DNA of 64,000 nt from contig QANY01006193.1 of the NCBI GenBank assembly GCA_003255025.1, positions 495,646 through 559,645 on the forward strand. The letters are read 5' to 3'. The stretch comes from Datisca glomerata. Lineage: Eukaryota > Streptophyta > Magnoliopsida > Cucurbitales > Datiscaceae. Position 1 is the stretch's first letter, and each line of letters begins with the position of its first letter. Shown here piece after piece: positions 1 to 9,642 of this stretch. Position numbers and translations under genes: made by a program. A model generated the notes under the pieces. That model made no database searches, had not been told where the DNA came from, and worked only from the letters and a program-made list of their open reading frames with translations.

Positions 1-555
1 AACCGAAGAAGAAACATACAAATATACAAGGGGCATACCCCAGGAAAAAGACACAAAAAAAAGGAACCAGCTAACACACAAGCTGGAGGCACTCAAGCAC
101 TAACAGAAGATTACAAGAGATAACAGCCTAAAGAAACAGAAGAACCAAGCTTAATTGTCAAAAATAGAGGCATTCAATCCCCAGGCAAGCTGTATGGTTT
201 TGTTATCTTCAGTCACAGAAAATCCTTTAAGACTCAAAAATCTACCTTTAATGGCATTTCTAATGCAAGCCAAGACCACTTTCTTGTCCCTCATTTTGCC
301 CTCAAAGACTCGATTATTTCTCTCTCTCCAGATATAATAGACAAACGAGCTGAACATAAGCTTCAACATAAGGCTCAAGAAGTAACCTTTCTTAACTTTC
401 ACAAGGAGCCAGGAGATATGTTGATTCTAGTTCCTTGGAAAAGACACCAAGCCACACAAACCAACCAAATTCTGCCAAATAAAGCTAGAATAAGGGCAAG
501 AAACAAACAGGTGTTCAGAAGATTCTGAAGGATGCAAGCAAAGTACACAACTACT
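1..555 (-). mobile_element. LINE copy L1, 3' end only (5'-truncated)
   Basis: Read on the minus strand, this is the extreme C-terminal part of a LINE ORF2 (frame 151-402, with YYIWRERN and a terminal GLNASIFDN), followed by a short 3' UTR. The tail signature GGGGTATGCCCC (30-41 on the plus strand, in reverse) lies just before the window edge, so the poly(A) end is outside. A second frame (399-587) carries the preceding, frameshifted zf-RVT segment. Nothing upstream of the zf-RVT region is present, as usual for 5'-truncated LINE insertions. The same 3' sequence recurs in L3, L4, L10 and L15, so it belongs to one family. It abuts the integrase end of gypsy element GyB. Confidence 0.85.
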
Positions 556-558
556 ATA

Positions 559-579
559 TGCGTCTCATATAGCTGATTT
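559..579. repeat. 21-bp inverted copy of integrase sequence at the L1/GyB junction
   Basis: These 21 bases are the exact reverse complement of 1225-1245, which lies inside the integrase region of the same GyB element. The copy sits between the 5' end of L1 and the truncated pol end, so it looks like templated filler made during end joining. Confidence 0.8.
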
Positions 580-1045
580 ATACTCACTGGGCAGGTCTAG
601 CTTGTAGGCATTGTCATTGATTCTTGCAAGGACTTGGAATGGTCCGTCACCCCTTGGCTGCAATTTGGACCTCATTTGTTCAGGAAATCTCTCTTTTCTC
701 ATGTGCAACCATACCCAATCTCCGGGTTCAAAGATAATTTTTTTTCCTTCCTTTGTTTGCTTGCTTGGCATAATGTTCAGTTCTCTTTTCAATGTTAAGC
801 CGTGTCTTCTCATGGATATTCCTCACAAATTCAGCTTTCTTTTTGCCATCTAAGTTAACATATTCTTTCATGGGTAAAGGAAGAAAATCCAAAGGAGTTA
901 GTGGATTAAAACCATATACAACTTCAAATGGTGAAAATTGTGTTGTCGAATGCACATATCTATTGTATGCAAACTCTACATGTGGTAAATAATCCTCCCA
1001 TGACTTCGAGTTCTTTTGGATGATAGCTCTTAACAAGGTGGACAA
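580..1045 (-). pseudogene. GyB integrase C-terminal region (pol end, broken)
   Basis: Two overlapping minus frames (728-1045 and 565-813) encode the end of a Ty3/gypsy integrase. The first has the FAYNR and SPFEVVYGF motifs of the region after the catalytic core; the second has GDWVW and RGDGPFQV, the GPY/F-type C-terminal module, ending at DLPSEY. A frameshift separates the two. The part of the core containing the catalytic Glu (GQTE in related copies) is not readable between 1045 and 1140. The frame stops where GyB meets the L1 junction, so the normal end of pol and the 3' LTR of GyB are missing. Confidence 0.85.
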
Positions 1046-1139
1046 AGTTCTATTTACTACCTCGGTTTGGCCATCGGTTTGAGGGTGACAAGTGGTTGAA
1101 AATAAGAGTTTTGTTCCTAGTTTACCCCCATAAAGTCTT

Positions 1140-2150
1140 TCAAAAGTAGCTTAAAAACTTAGAATCCCTATCCGAAACTATAGTTATAGGCATATCATGC
1201 AGCCTAACTATCTCCCTAAAGAACAAATCAGCTATATGAGACGCATCATCAGTTTTGTTACATGGAATGAAGTGTGTCATCTTAGAAAATCTATCTACCA
1301 CCACAAAAACAGAATCTTTTCCTTTCTTAGTTCTAGGTAACCCTAACACAAAATCCATCGAAATATCGACCCAAGGTTCCCTAGGTATCTCCAATGGTGT
1401 GTACAATCCATGGGGTTTAATCTTTGACTTAGCTTGTTTACACTTCACACACCTTTCACAAATTCTTTCTACATCTCTTCTCATATGTGGCCAAAAGAAG
1501 TGCTCATGCAAAATGTCTAGTGTCTTAGCTATACCAAAATGCCCTATCAAACCACCCCCATGTGCTTCCCTAACTAGCAACTCTCTCAATGAACTCTTAG
1601 GCACACAAAGTTTATTTTCCCTAAACAAGTAACCATCATGCCTATAAAATTTATGAAAAGCAACCTTTTCACATGCGTTAAACACATTGGCAAAATCAGG
1701 ATCATCAACAGACAATTCTTTAATGTGTTCAAAACCAAGCAATTTTACATCTAGGGTAGAAAGTAGTGTATACCTTCTTGACAAAGCATCAGCCACAATG
1801 TTCTCTTTCCCTTGCTTATACTTGATTACATATGGAAATGTCTCTATAGATTCCACCCACTTGGCATGCCGTTTGTTGAGCTTGTGTTGTCCCTTCAATT
1901 GCTTCAAGGATTCATGATCCGTGTGAATCATAAATTCTTTTGTCCACAAATAGTGTTGCCATGTTTCCAAAGCTCTCACCAAAGCATACATCTCCTTGTC
2001 ATATGTTGGGTAGTTCAACACAGCCCCATTGAATTTCTCAGTAAAGTAGGCAATTGGTTGGCCCTCTTGCATTAGGACAGCACCCATACCTAAACCTGAA
2101 GCATCACACTCAATTTCGAAGGTTTTAGCAAAGTTAGGTAAAGCAAGCAA
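1140..2150 (-). pseudogene. GyB RNase H and integrase N-terminal half
   Basis: A 336-codon open minus frame holds the gypsy RNase H domain ([33 protein letters not shown], then VADALSRR) followed by integrase. The integrase part has the HHCC zinc-binding region ([12 protein letters not shown]), then [16 protein letters not shown] with the first catalytic Asp and IVSDRDSKF with the second. The frame ends before the catalytic Glu. It lies directly downstream (minus strand) of the broken RT. This is the best preserved part of GyB; it would not give an active enzyme because RT and the end of integrase are disrupted. Confidence 0.9.
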
Positions 2151-2430
2151 AGGTGCATTGGTTAGCTTTTATTTGAGAAAATTGAATGCCTTTTCTTGTT
2201 CACTACCCCACTTAAATCCAACATTCTTTTTAATGACTTCGGTTAAGGGCGCGCAGCTATGGTGCTAAGATTTTTCACAAATCTTCTATAAAAGCTAGCT
2301 AACCCATGAAAGATCCTAACCTCCCCAATACTTCTATCATCGGCCAATCTCTAATTGCTTTTATTTTTTCCTCATCTACCTCAATTCCCTTAGCACTAAC
2401 AACAAATCATAGAAACACCAATTCGTCCGT
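2151..2430 (-). pseudogene. GyB RT thumb/connection region, frameshifted
   Basis: This stretch joins the RT frame (2431-2709) to the RNase H frame (2150 down). Pieces of the expected connection, such as an 'IEVDEE'-like segment near 2350-2390, can be followed in shifting frames, but no continuous frame crosses it. It is the decayed middle of pol, not a separate gene. Confidence 0.6.
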
Positions 2431-2961
2431 TCAAAATGTACATTTCTTCAGGTTAGCAAACAATTTTTCTTTTCTCAAAACTTCAAGAACAGATTTCAAG
2501 TGTATTGCATGCTCATCAAAATATTTGCTATAAATCAATATGTCATCAAAATAAGCAACCACAAAATTTCCCATGAAAGTACGTAAAACATGGTTCATTA
2601 ATCTCACGAAAGTGCTAGGTGCATTAGTCAATCCAAAAGGCATTACTAACCACTCATATAAACCATGTTTTGTTTGGAAAGCCATTTTCCATTCATCACT
2701 TTCTTTCATCCTAATTTGATGATATCCACTTTTAAGATCAATTTTAGGTTACACACAAGAACCATGCAACTCATCAAGCATATCATCTAATCTAGGAATG
2801 GGATGGTGATACTTTACAGTGATGTTATTTATGGCTCGACAACCAACACACATCCTCCATGTTCCATCCTTTTTAGGCACAAGAAATACGGGGACAGCAC
2901 ATGGACTCATGCTTTCACGCACAGGCAATACGGGGACAACTTGTTTTTGCAGCTCCTTCAT
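2431..2961 (-). pseudogene. GyB reverse transcriptase core, broken
   Basis: Two minus frames together make a Ty3/gypsy RT. Frame 2749-2961 carries [15 protein letters not shown] and [14 protein letters not shown] (fingers/palm start). Frame 2431-2709 carries [14 protein letters not shown] and the catalytic AYFDDIL box, then [13 protein letters not shown] and a terminal LKKCTF. Between them (about 2710-2750) there is a stop and a frame change where the conserved IDLKSGY motif should be. The normal CRAINN motif is present as CRAINN after a CVG in place of CVD. Inactive as it stands. Confidence 0.88.
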
Positions 2962-3395
2962 CTCCTCCGGATTGCTTCTATAAGCGGGTTTGTTTGGAAT
3001 GGAAGCTCCGGTACAAAGTCAATTTGATGCTCAATTCCCCTAATTGGTGGCAACCTTTTTGGCATCTCCTCGGGGAAAACATCTTCAAAGTCCTGCAAAA
3101 TAAATGTAACAACACTAGGAAAAGAGTGATTACGTTCGTTAGTGGAAAAACAAGCCTCTTTGTACAAAACTACAAGTAAAGGCCGCTTGGAACTCAAAGC
3201 TTTCTTAATCTCACTCTCCTTTGCATAAAAAATTTCTTTTTTCCTCTCTTGATTTTTCCCACTCCTCTCAGCCAACTCTCTATTTCTCTCTCTTTTCTTT
3301 TGTTCAACCACTCCTATTTTGAACTCTCACTCTCTTGATTTTTTCACACACTCTTGCCTTTTACCACTCTTAGTTTTCTCTTTCAGTTCTTGTTA
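2958..3395 (-). pseudogene. GyB charged linker between protease and RT
   Basis: The minus frame 2958-3311 is rich in Lys/Glu/Arg (EQKKRERNRE, KNQERKKEI), then has FPSVVTFILQDFEDVFPEEMP and [13 protein letters not shown], the conserved approach to gypsy RT. A similar charged linker with PEEMPSGLPPIRGIEH occurs in GyK at 60960-61329. Lys/Glu-rich translation continues to about 3395 in a frame with one stop. No gag, zinc knuckle or protease is found upstream, so the element has lost everything between its leader and this linker. Confidence 0.75.
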
Positions 3396-4348
3396 AAAAC
3401 TAATAAACGAATCTGGAATTTTCAAGCAACAACAAAAAGACCAAAACAAATCAAACACTATGAGAAGATAAGGAAAAGAGACAACTAATGGATAAAATTA
3501 AAGATAAGGAAACAAAAAGAGATCAACTTATACTATGTTTTTACAGAAGATAAGTTAGGACAAGATAAGGTAAGGATAAGATGAGATAAGATAAGATAAG
3601 ATAAGATAACGATTAGATAAGATAAGATAATGATTAGATAAGATAATATAAAAAAAGATAAGATAAGATAAGATAAGAAAAAAGATAAGATAAGATAAGA
3701 TAAGAAAAAAGATAAGATAAGGATAAGATAAGATAAGATAAGAAAAAAGATAAGATAAGATAAGATAAGATAAGAAAACAGATAAGATAAGTTATTACAA
3801 GATAGGATAATATAAGATTAGATAAGAAAATATAAGATAATAATGACAAGATGAGATATGATATGATAAGATAAGACAATGATAAGATAATAAGATAGGA
3901 TGAGATAAAAAAATATGATAAGATAAGATAAAGTGAGATAAGAAAAGATATGGATAAGACAAGGATAAGATAAGATAAGATAAGAAAAGATAAGAAAAGA
4001 TAATATAATTTATGATAAGATGAGACAAGATATGATATGATAAAATATGACAAGATATGATGAGATAAGATAAGATGATAAGATGATAACTAAAACAATG
4101 GAAATTCGAATTTGAAATTTGAAATTCTGAATTTTTAGATGAAATTACGCAGAATTAAACACCTCGTGAAGTGATCAAAATGATGAAATATGGCTTCACA
4201 ATGAACGTACAGATTGTAGATCTCGAAAATCCATTTGATATGTAATAATGACTATTTTGACTCCCGAATCCAAAGTTATGATCTTTTTTCAGAACCACCG
4301 TTAAATCAGAAAAAAATTAGACTTGAATCTGACTCTAGAGAACCAAAA
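3396..4348 (-). other. GyB leader between PBS and pol remnant; no gene
   Basis: This is the untranslated leader of GyB, read on the minus strand from the PBS downwards. About 4086-4348 is AT-rich unique sequence, 3556-4085 is a pentanucleotide array, and 3396-3555 is A-rich with no recognisable coding content. Gag is absent. Confidence 0.65.
3556..4085. repeat. (GATAA)n microsatellite, about 530 bp
   Basis: Dozens of GATAA/GATAAGATAA units run almost without a break, with occasional insertions of AAAAAA, TGA or CAA. Both strands show long open frames here (for example minus 3634-4053, all Leu/Ile/Ser/Tyr), but these are only translations of the 5-bp repeat. The array sits between the PBS and the pol remnant of GyB. 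Confidence 0.95.
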
Positions 4349-4360
4349 GCTCTGATACCA
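4349..4360 (-). promoter_or_regulatory. Primer binding site of GyB (initiator tRNA-Met type)
   Basis: On the minus strand this reads TGGTATCAGAGC, the standard plant PBS complementary to the 3' end of initiator tRNA-Met. It starts two bases after the CA end of the LTR at 4363, which fixes both the LTR boundary and the minus orientation of GyB. Confidence 0.93.
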
Positions 4361-4362
4361 AA

Positions 4363-5246
4363 TGATATGAACCTCACCGTTGCATTGCGATGAAACCCGA
4401 TAACGATAATGGTTCAAGAACCCAATGATCGATTTTAAGGAAGAAGAAACCCTAACCCTTTTCTATGACAGAAAAGAACCTTAGGTATAAGACCTAAGAC
4501 CCAAATGGATGCTTCGAAAGAACAAAATGTATGGTTTAGACGCCACACTCAAGAACAAGAAGGCAAAGTGAGTGATAAGTCTAGGTTTTAGACGCCACAA
4601 GAATATTCTTGATAAGTCTGAAAAGTTCTAAGAAGAACCAAAAAGAAAACTCTCACAAAGAAATTATAATGATCAAAGTTTTTTCTATTACATTGTGAAA
4701 CCATGCTTAAATAGAAAAACTAGAAGCCTAAAGAGTCCTAAAGTGTTTAAATCACCTAAACTAAATTTAAAAGAAAAAATATTAATTACAATAATAAGGA
4801 ACTTGTAATCCACCCAAAAGACTCATATTAGTTGTCCACTTCTAGGTTATGATGGCCAAGGTGTCTTGATTACTTGTCATCATTCAAAATGCCAAGTCAT
4901 ACTCCATGCGGGCTGCCATGTTGGACTCCACATCATGTCCCATGTAGGATGCCATGTTGGATGTCACATCATGCTCCATGTATGATGTCATATTGGATGT
5001 CACACATCATGCTCCATGTGGGCTGTCATGTTGGACGCCATGTCATTCCCCATGTAGGTTATGAAGTTGACAAGTCTAACTTCTTCTTTTCCAGAATTAG
5101 ACATCTCCACACTTGTTTGGGCCTCCACTTGCTCCACTAGCCCATTAGGTGCTTCAACCATCCTCTTTGCTCTAACTCTTGTGATTGGACCGTTTGTTAC
5201 TTGAAATGGATCCATCATTTGAGCTTGTACAACCGGATCCTCATCA
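4363..5246 (-). mobile_element. 5' LTR of gypsy element GyB (884 bp)
   Basis: On the minus strand it starts TGATGAGGATCC and ends TTCATATCA, so it has TG...CA ends. The right boundary is set by comparison with the LTRs of GyC and GyD, which follow a purine tract at the same point; the left boundary is set by the PBS. The LTR contains three layers: at its U3 start a copy of the pol C-terminus (minus frame 5000-5299, with GPITRVRAKRM), then a 36-bp minisatellite, then about 500 bp of AT-rich sequence shared with the other LTRs. No partner 3' LTR is present. Confidence 0.85.
4898..5060. repeat. 36-bp minisatellite in the GyB LTR (about 4-5 units)
   Basis: Imperfect 36-bp units of the form 'ATGCTCCATGT...GCCATGTTGGA' repeat here. 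The same unit occurs in the GyC LTR (6358-6680) and GyD LTRs (7503-7700, 18415-18628), with copy number differing between LTRs. In the pol frame (minus) each unit is 12 codons, of the type NMTAHMEHDVAS. Confidence 0.88.
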
Positions 5247-5764
5247 GCAACAATGTAGCAATGGTGGGGAGAATCCCAACTACACATGATAGTATGCATA
5301 ACAAAAGGAAATCAGAGCCATTGCAAAATAATACTTAGTAGCCCCAGAATGGAGCACTAGGTAAACATAGCAATGTAGCTAAAGTGAGGGGAAGAGGGGT
5401 GGGAGGGGCCGGGGGGGCTTTATCTCAGCCCAATTCCAATACCAAACCTTCACTCAAAGATAGTAGGTTGGAGCTCCCAAGCAACCATAAGGGAGAGCCC
5501 CAAGTTGTCTTCTCTAAAACCTTTGGCATAGTAAAATCTTCCCTTGACATTATCTTTGATGAGTTTCTCAATAATGGACCTATCCCTAATTTTCCCTTAA
5601 AAAATTCCAGAATTTCCCTCTCTCCAAATGAAGTACACAAATGAAGAGAAAATGATCCTCAATTAGAAAGCACTCAGAGACTTCCCTTTACTCCAAACAA
5701 GTAACCAAGAGATCAATTGTGTCCAATTTGAAGCTCTACGTGTTAGTTCACATTTTCTCATTAG
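5247..5764 (-). mobile_element. LINE copy L2, 3' terminal fragment
   Basis: The minus frame 5425-5640 aligns by eye with the C-terminal zf-RVT end of the other LINEs: an F-x-x-RERE segment, then RGKLGIG / SREDFTMPKVLE and a final block like LGSSNLLS. It differs clearly from L1 and the rest, so it is another family. The sequence after the stop (5247-5424) has no GGGGTATGCCCC tail. It is bounded by the start of the GyB LTR at 5246 and the end of the GyC LTR at 5765, so GyB and GyC appear to have inserted into or beside it. Confidence 0.65.
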
Positions 5765-6769
5765 TGATATGAACCTCAGCGTCGCTTTACGATGAAACCC
5801 GATAACAATGATGGTTCAAGAACCCAATGATCGATTTTAATAAAGAAGAAACCCTGACCCATTTTTTATCACTCAAAGAGAACCTTAGGTATAAGACCTA
5901 AGACCAAAATTGATGTTTCGAAAAGAACCAAAGGTATGGTTTAGATGCCACACTCAAGAACAAGAAGGAGAAGTGAGTGATAAGTCTAGGTTTTAGACAC
6001 CACAAGAATATTCTTTATTAGTCTGAAACGTTCTAAGAAGAACCAAAGAGAAAACTCTCACAAAGGAAATATATTGATCCAAGTTGTGTTTAATACATTG
6101 TGAAACCATACTTAAATAGAAACACTAGAAGCCAAAAGAGTCCTAAAGTGTTTAAATAACCTAAACTAAATTTAAAAGATAAAGAAATATTAATTGCAAT
6201 AAATATGGAACTTGTAATCCACCCAAAAGACTCATATTGGCTGTCCACTTCTAGGTTAGGATTGCCAACATGTCATGCTCTAATAGACTATTATTTGTTG
6301 TCCACTTCTAGGTTACGATTTCCAAGTTGTCTTGATTCATTGTCATCATTTAAAATGCCATGTCATGCTCCATGTAGACTGCCATATTGAATGCCACATC
6401 ATGCTCCATGTGCAATGCCATGTAGGATGCCACGTCAACTCCGTATAGGCCGTCATGTTGGATGTCACGTCATGCTCTATGCCAGCTGCCATGTCGGCTG
6501 CCACGTCACGATCCATGTAGGATGTCATGTTGGATGCCGCATCATGCTCCATGTGGACTGCCCTGTTGGACACCACGACATCCTCCATGTAGGCTGCCAT
6601 GTTGGACGGCACGTCATGCTCTATGTATGCTATTATACTCCATGTCATGCTCCATATCATACTCCAATTGAGTGCTTCATCCATCCTCTTTTATCTAGCT
6701 TTTTTGATTTGGCCACTTGGTACTTGAAATGGATCCATCCTTTGAGGTAGTACAACCGGATCCTCATCA
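5765..6769 (-). mobile_element. 3' LTR of gypsy element GyC (1005 bp)
   Basis: On the minus strand it starts TGATGAGGATCC right after a purine tract and ends TTCATATCA at 5765. It is collinear with the GyB and GyD LTRs. It begins with the pol C-terminal coding remnant (about 6680-6769), then a long block of 36-bp units, then the AT-rich U3/R/U5 part with a second copy of the 'CCACTTCTAGGTTA' block (6245 and 6300), which explains its larger size. The five bases outside its end are ATTAG (5760-5764); the other flank is lost. Confidence 0.85.
6358..6680. repeat. 36-bp minisatellite in the GyC LTR (about 8-9 units)
   Basis: This is the longest uninterrupted block of the 36-bp unit in the window. 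Minus frame 6346-6684 reads across it as Met-rich 12-residue repeats such as SNMAAYMEDVVV and then changes register into a WSMTWHPTW-type repeat. The opposite strand gives Cys/His/Pro-rich frames (6391-6750, 6462-6671), which are antisense artefacts. Confidence 0.9.
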
Positions 6770-6783
6770 TTCCCTCCCGCTTG
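6770..6783 (-). promoter_or_regulatory. Polypurine tract of GyC
   Basis: On the minus strand the sequence AAGCGGGAGGGAA immediately precedes the LTR start TGATGAGG. The identical tract precedes the GyD 3' LTR, so this is the plus-strand priming site. Confidence 0.85.
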
Positions 6784-7393
6784 AGAAGGATTTTTCTTCA
6801 AATCATCACCAACATCGATGGGGACGAGTTAGTTACATTAAATTTAGTACTTACATGTACTCACCGGGAAGATCAAGCTTGTAGGCATTGCCATTGATTC
6901 TTGCAAGGAGATGGATGATCCATCTCCTTTAGTCAACGATTTTATTTTCCTTTGTGTAGGAAACCTTTCATCATATTGCTCATTTTTACTTTCAATGTTA
7001 GCTCGGACCTCGGCGTATAAAACCTTTACCAGATCTTTCTGTTTCTTACAATCAAGATTAACATTCTCATTAGTAGATAAATGTAAAATATGCATAGGAG
7101 TTGAAGAAACCTATTATATGCAAACTTAAAATGTGGTAAACACTTGTCCCATTGCCTTAAATTCTTTTGAAGGATAACTACCATAAATTTTCCCATGAAC
7201 GCACACAAGACATGATTTATCAACCTCGTGAATGTATTAGGTGAACTAGTTAAACCATATATCAATCGTAACCAGTCATGCAATCCATGTTTACTTTTAA
7301 GTGTTTTTTTCCATTCATATCCCTCTTTCATGCTAAGTTGAGGATATCCACTTTTAAGATCAATTTTAGTAAGCAAACAAGAACCATGCAATT
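6784..7393 (-). pseudogene. GyC pol remnant: RT start fused to integrase end
   Basis: Minus frame 7026-7421 begins [19 protein letters not shown], continues through the RT segment YGLTSSPNTFTRLINHVL and then passes directly into KNLRQWDKCLPHFKFAYNR of the integrase C-terminal part. The catalytic YxDD box, RNase H, and the whole zinc-finger and catalytic core of integrase are missing, so an internal deletion of roughly 2 kb has occurred. Frame 6844-7095 continues the integrase end in degraded form. Nothing upstream of the RT start survives because GyD begins at 7394. Confidence 0.8.
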
Positions 7394-7700
7394 TGATGAG
7401 GATCCGGTTGCACAACCTCAAAGGATGGATCTATTTCAAGTACCAAGATGCCAAATCACAAGAGCTAGAGAAAAGAGGATGGATAAAGCACTCAATGGGA
7501 GTATGACGTAGAGCATGACATGGAGTATAACAACCTACATGGAGCATGATGTGCCGTCCAACATGGCAGCCTACATGAAGCATGTCGTGGAGTCCAACAT
7601 GGCAGTCCATATGGAGCATGATGCGGCATCCAACATGATATCCTACATGGACCATGACATGGAAACCAACATGGCAGCCGACATGGAGCATGGTGTGGCA
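7394..7700 (+). mobile_element. 5' LTR start of gypsy element GyD (truncated)
   Basis: It begins TGATGAGGATCCGG, the LTR start of this family, now on the plus strand, and is closely similar to 18306-18600 in the GyD 3' LTR. It contains the pol C-terminal coding piece (frame with ITRAREKRMDKALNG) and then 36-bp units up to 7700, where LINE L3 begins. The rest of this LTR, its PBS and the gag start are missing; gag appears only at 16988 on the far side of L3. Assigning it to GyD is inference from similarity, orientation and position. Confidence 0.65.
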
Positions 7701-7906
7701 TTTTTTTCGGTAAATTAAAATTTTGTATAAACCGAAGAAGAAATATACAAAAATACAAGGGGCATACCCCAAGCAAAAGAAACCAAAAAGAAACCAACCA
7801 ACACACAAGATGGAGGCACCCAAACACTAACAGAAGATTACAAGAGATAACAGCCTAAAGAAACAGAAGAACCAATCTTAATTGTCAAAAATAGAAGCAT
7901 TCAATC

Positions 7907-8180
7907 TTTTTTTTTCGGTAAATTAAAAAAATTGTATAAACCGAAGAAGAAAACATACAAATATACAAGGGGTATACCCCAGGAAAAAGACACAAATAGC
8001 AAGGAACCAGCCAACACACAAGCTGGAGGCACCCAAACACTAACAGAAGATTACAAGTGATAACAGCCTAAAGAAACAGAAGAACCAAGCTTAATTGTCA
8101 AAAATAGAGGCATTCAATCCCCAGGCAAGCTGAATGGTTTTGTTATCTTCAGTCACAGAAAACCCTTTATGATCAAGACA
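7907..8180 (-). mobile_element. LINE L4, 274-bp 5'-truncated insertion in L3
   Basis: The insert starts with a T run (poly(A) on the minus strand) and the LINE 3' tail, including the GGGGTATACCCC variant at 7969-7980, and ends within the C-terminal ORF2 sequence. It is flanked by the 14-bp direct repeat AGAAGCATTCAATC at 7893-7906 and 8181-8194. L3 sequence resumes in register after the second copy, which proves the nesting order. Confidence 0.9.
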
Positions 8181-8336
8181 AGAAGCATTCAATCCCCAGG
8201 CAAGCTAAATGGTTTTGTTATCCTCAGTCACAGAAAAGCCTATAAGACTCAAAAATCTACCTCTAATGGCATCTGTAATGCAAGCCAAGACCACTTTCTT
8301 GTCCCTCATTTTTCCTTCAAACACTCGATTATTTCC

Positions 8337-8900
8337 ACCAGGTGAATTGACAGCCATTATAAGGGAGGTCGAGAACCTCCTAAATGATCAAGACAAGAAG
8401 AAAAATCAATTGAGCCATCATTCCACTTGAAATCACCACCACAATGCTCAATAGGCTTCAAAATAGCATTAAAGTCACCCAGAGTTAGCCAAGGATTCCC
8501 CTGACTAACAGTCTTATGGGAGCCAAGCTTTTCCCACAAAGGCTTCCTGGAGATAGCATCATTGGCTGCATACACCATAGAGACAAAAATATCTGTCATT
8601 TCCTGAAGAATGGTTAGCTTACAAAACATAGCTTGATCAAAAGCATCAATTAGAAGAACATCCAAAATCTTGGGATCCCAAGCTAAAACAATTCTACCTT
8701 TGCTAGTAGGAGAATGGTTAGCAAAGGTGGCCCAAGCGGGAAAAAACAAATCTAGAAAGTCCAGCAAAATTATTACATTTGATCTTAGTCTCAACTAAAG
8801 CACAAAAAGATGATTTAAAGTCTTTACAAAGTTTCCTAACTTCAGCTTGCTTTAGAAGCCCATTAAGCGCTCTTATATTCCAATAAGTTAAATTAATCAT
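8337..8900 (-). pseudogene. L3 ORF2 start: LINE endonuclease domain, truncated
   Basis: ORF2 starts with MINLTYWNIRALNG, the N-terminal endonuclease (exonuclease-endonuclease-phosphatase fold) motif, with its ATG overlapping the ORF1 stop as ATGA. Frame 8718-8900 gives VRKLCKDF and ALVETKI (catalytic Glu region). Frame 8357-8794 gives GRIVLAWDPKIL, FVSMVYAANDA and PWLTLGDFNAI (the GDFN catalytic motif). At about 8337 the sequence jumps from the GCQFTW-like segment to the far C-terminus of ORF2, so RT is missing. Frameshifts at about 8750-8790 also break the frame. Confidence 0.85.
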
Positions 8901-9530
8901 AAAAAGGGGGAGAGAGAGTCACCATTCTCAGCGGGAGCCTGAGTAACTTGATCAGCCAATAAGAAAGAGCCTTCCGCCTTTTGCTTCTTTTTCAACCTCT
9001 TCAAAGCTGATTTAGAGAGCTTGGGAGAAGGACCATGTTCGATAGTGACGTTGACAATTGGGGAAGCTTTTGGGGGAGCCAAACTCAATGTAGAGTCAGA
9101 AGAGGCTTGAGGCTCATTTTTATCCTCACAAGGCTCAATGAGACCCTTACCCTTCCTTTTGCTAACCACCTGAGTCCATTCATTATCTTGGTCTTCCACA
9201 TGGATGGTATTAAGAGGAAAGGGAGGAGAGATTTCACCCTTTGGCTCCTCATAAACCATAAGCTCCCTATTATCTTGGGGAGAAGAATCTTTGCTAGCAG
9301 TTTCTTCCTCACTAGCTAGATTATTCTTAGGGGCCACTTTGGCATCACAATCATGACCAAAGAGGTAACATTTAGCACATCTCTTTGGAAGACACTCATA
9401 CTCCACCTCCACCACCACTGGATCCCATCCGTCAAGGCCAATGTCAATGGTGAAAAACTTAATCAAATCAGAGGAGGCTGAAATTTTCACACAAATTCTA
9501 GCATAATCATGACTATAAGTAGAGGAAGTA
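8897..9530 (-). pseudogene. L3 ORF1, C-terminal half
   Basis: The minus frame 8897-9490 begins KISASSDLIKFFTIDIGLDG, then has the CCHC-like knuckle RCAKCYLFGHDCD, a polar linker, EWTQVVSKRKGKG, and a basic tail (LKRLKKKQKAEG), ending at the TGA that overlaps the ORF2 start. This is the plant LINE ORF1 layout: DUF4283-like RNA-binding core, knuckle and Ser/Lys-rich tail. Its N-terminal half continues at 16296, beyond L5: the residues before and after the insertion join as a single DYARICVKIS stretch. Confidence 0.85.
9517..9530. repeat. Left target-site duplication of L5
   Basis: AAGTAGAGGAAGTA, repeated exactly at 16282-16295. Removing one copy plus L5 restores a continuous L3 ORF1. Confidence 0.93.
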
Positions 9531-9556
9531 ATGGTTTTTCTGACTATAATGTTTAG

Positions 9557-9580
9557 AGAGAGAAGCTCTCCCTTCTCTCT
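9557..9580 (+). other. 5'-terminal hairpin of LINE L5
   Basis: AGAGAGAAG and CTTCTCTCT form a perfect 9-bp stem around a 6-base loop, about 25 bases from the 5' end of L5. The same palindromic block starts the 5' part of L16 (55637-55660), and a shorter version lies at the 5' end of L11 (51171-51191). Confidence 0.75.
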
Positions 9581-9642
9581 AGAAACCAGGTGAGGCTTTT
9601 CTGTTGCTCCTCCTCTGGGAGGAGCTGAGCTTAGTTTCTAAA

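Noticed and set aside
3634..4053. Minus-strand open frames of 77-139 codons, Leu/Ile/Ser/Tyr-rich, resembling membrane proteins
   Set aside because: They are translations of the (GATAA)n microsatellite; the 5-bp repeat lacks stops in these frames. No start context, no homologue expected.
4363..5299. First reading: two GyB-type elements in tandem sharing one LTR, because a pol end lies right of the LTR and a PBS left of it
   Set aside because: The pol C-terminus is part of the LTR in this lineage (LTR starts after the polypurine tract, inside pol), so a single 5' LTR explains both.
6391..6750. Cys/His/Pro-rich open frames (also at 4874-5140, 7431-7827, 18343-18653) that look like zinc-finger or metallothionein-like proteins
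   Set aside because: They are antisense readings of the 36-bp LTR minisatellite; the regular Cys/His spacing comes from the repeat unit.
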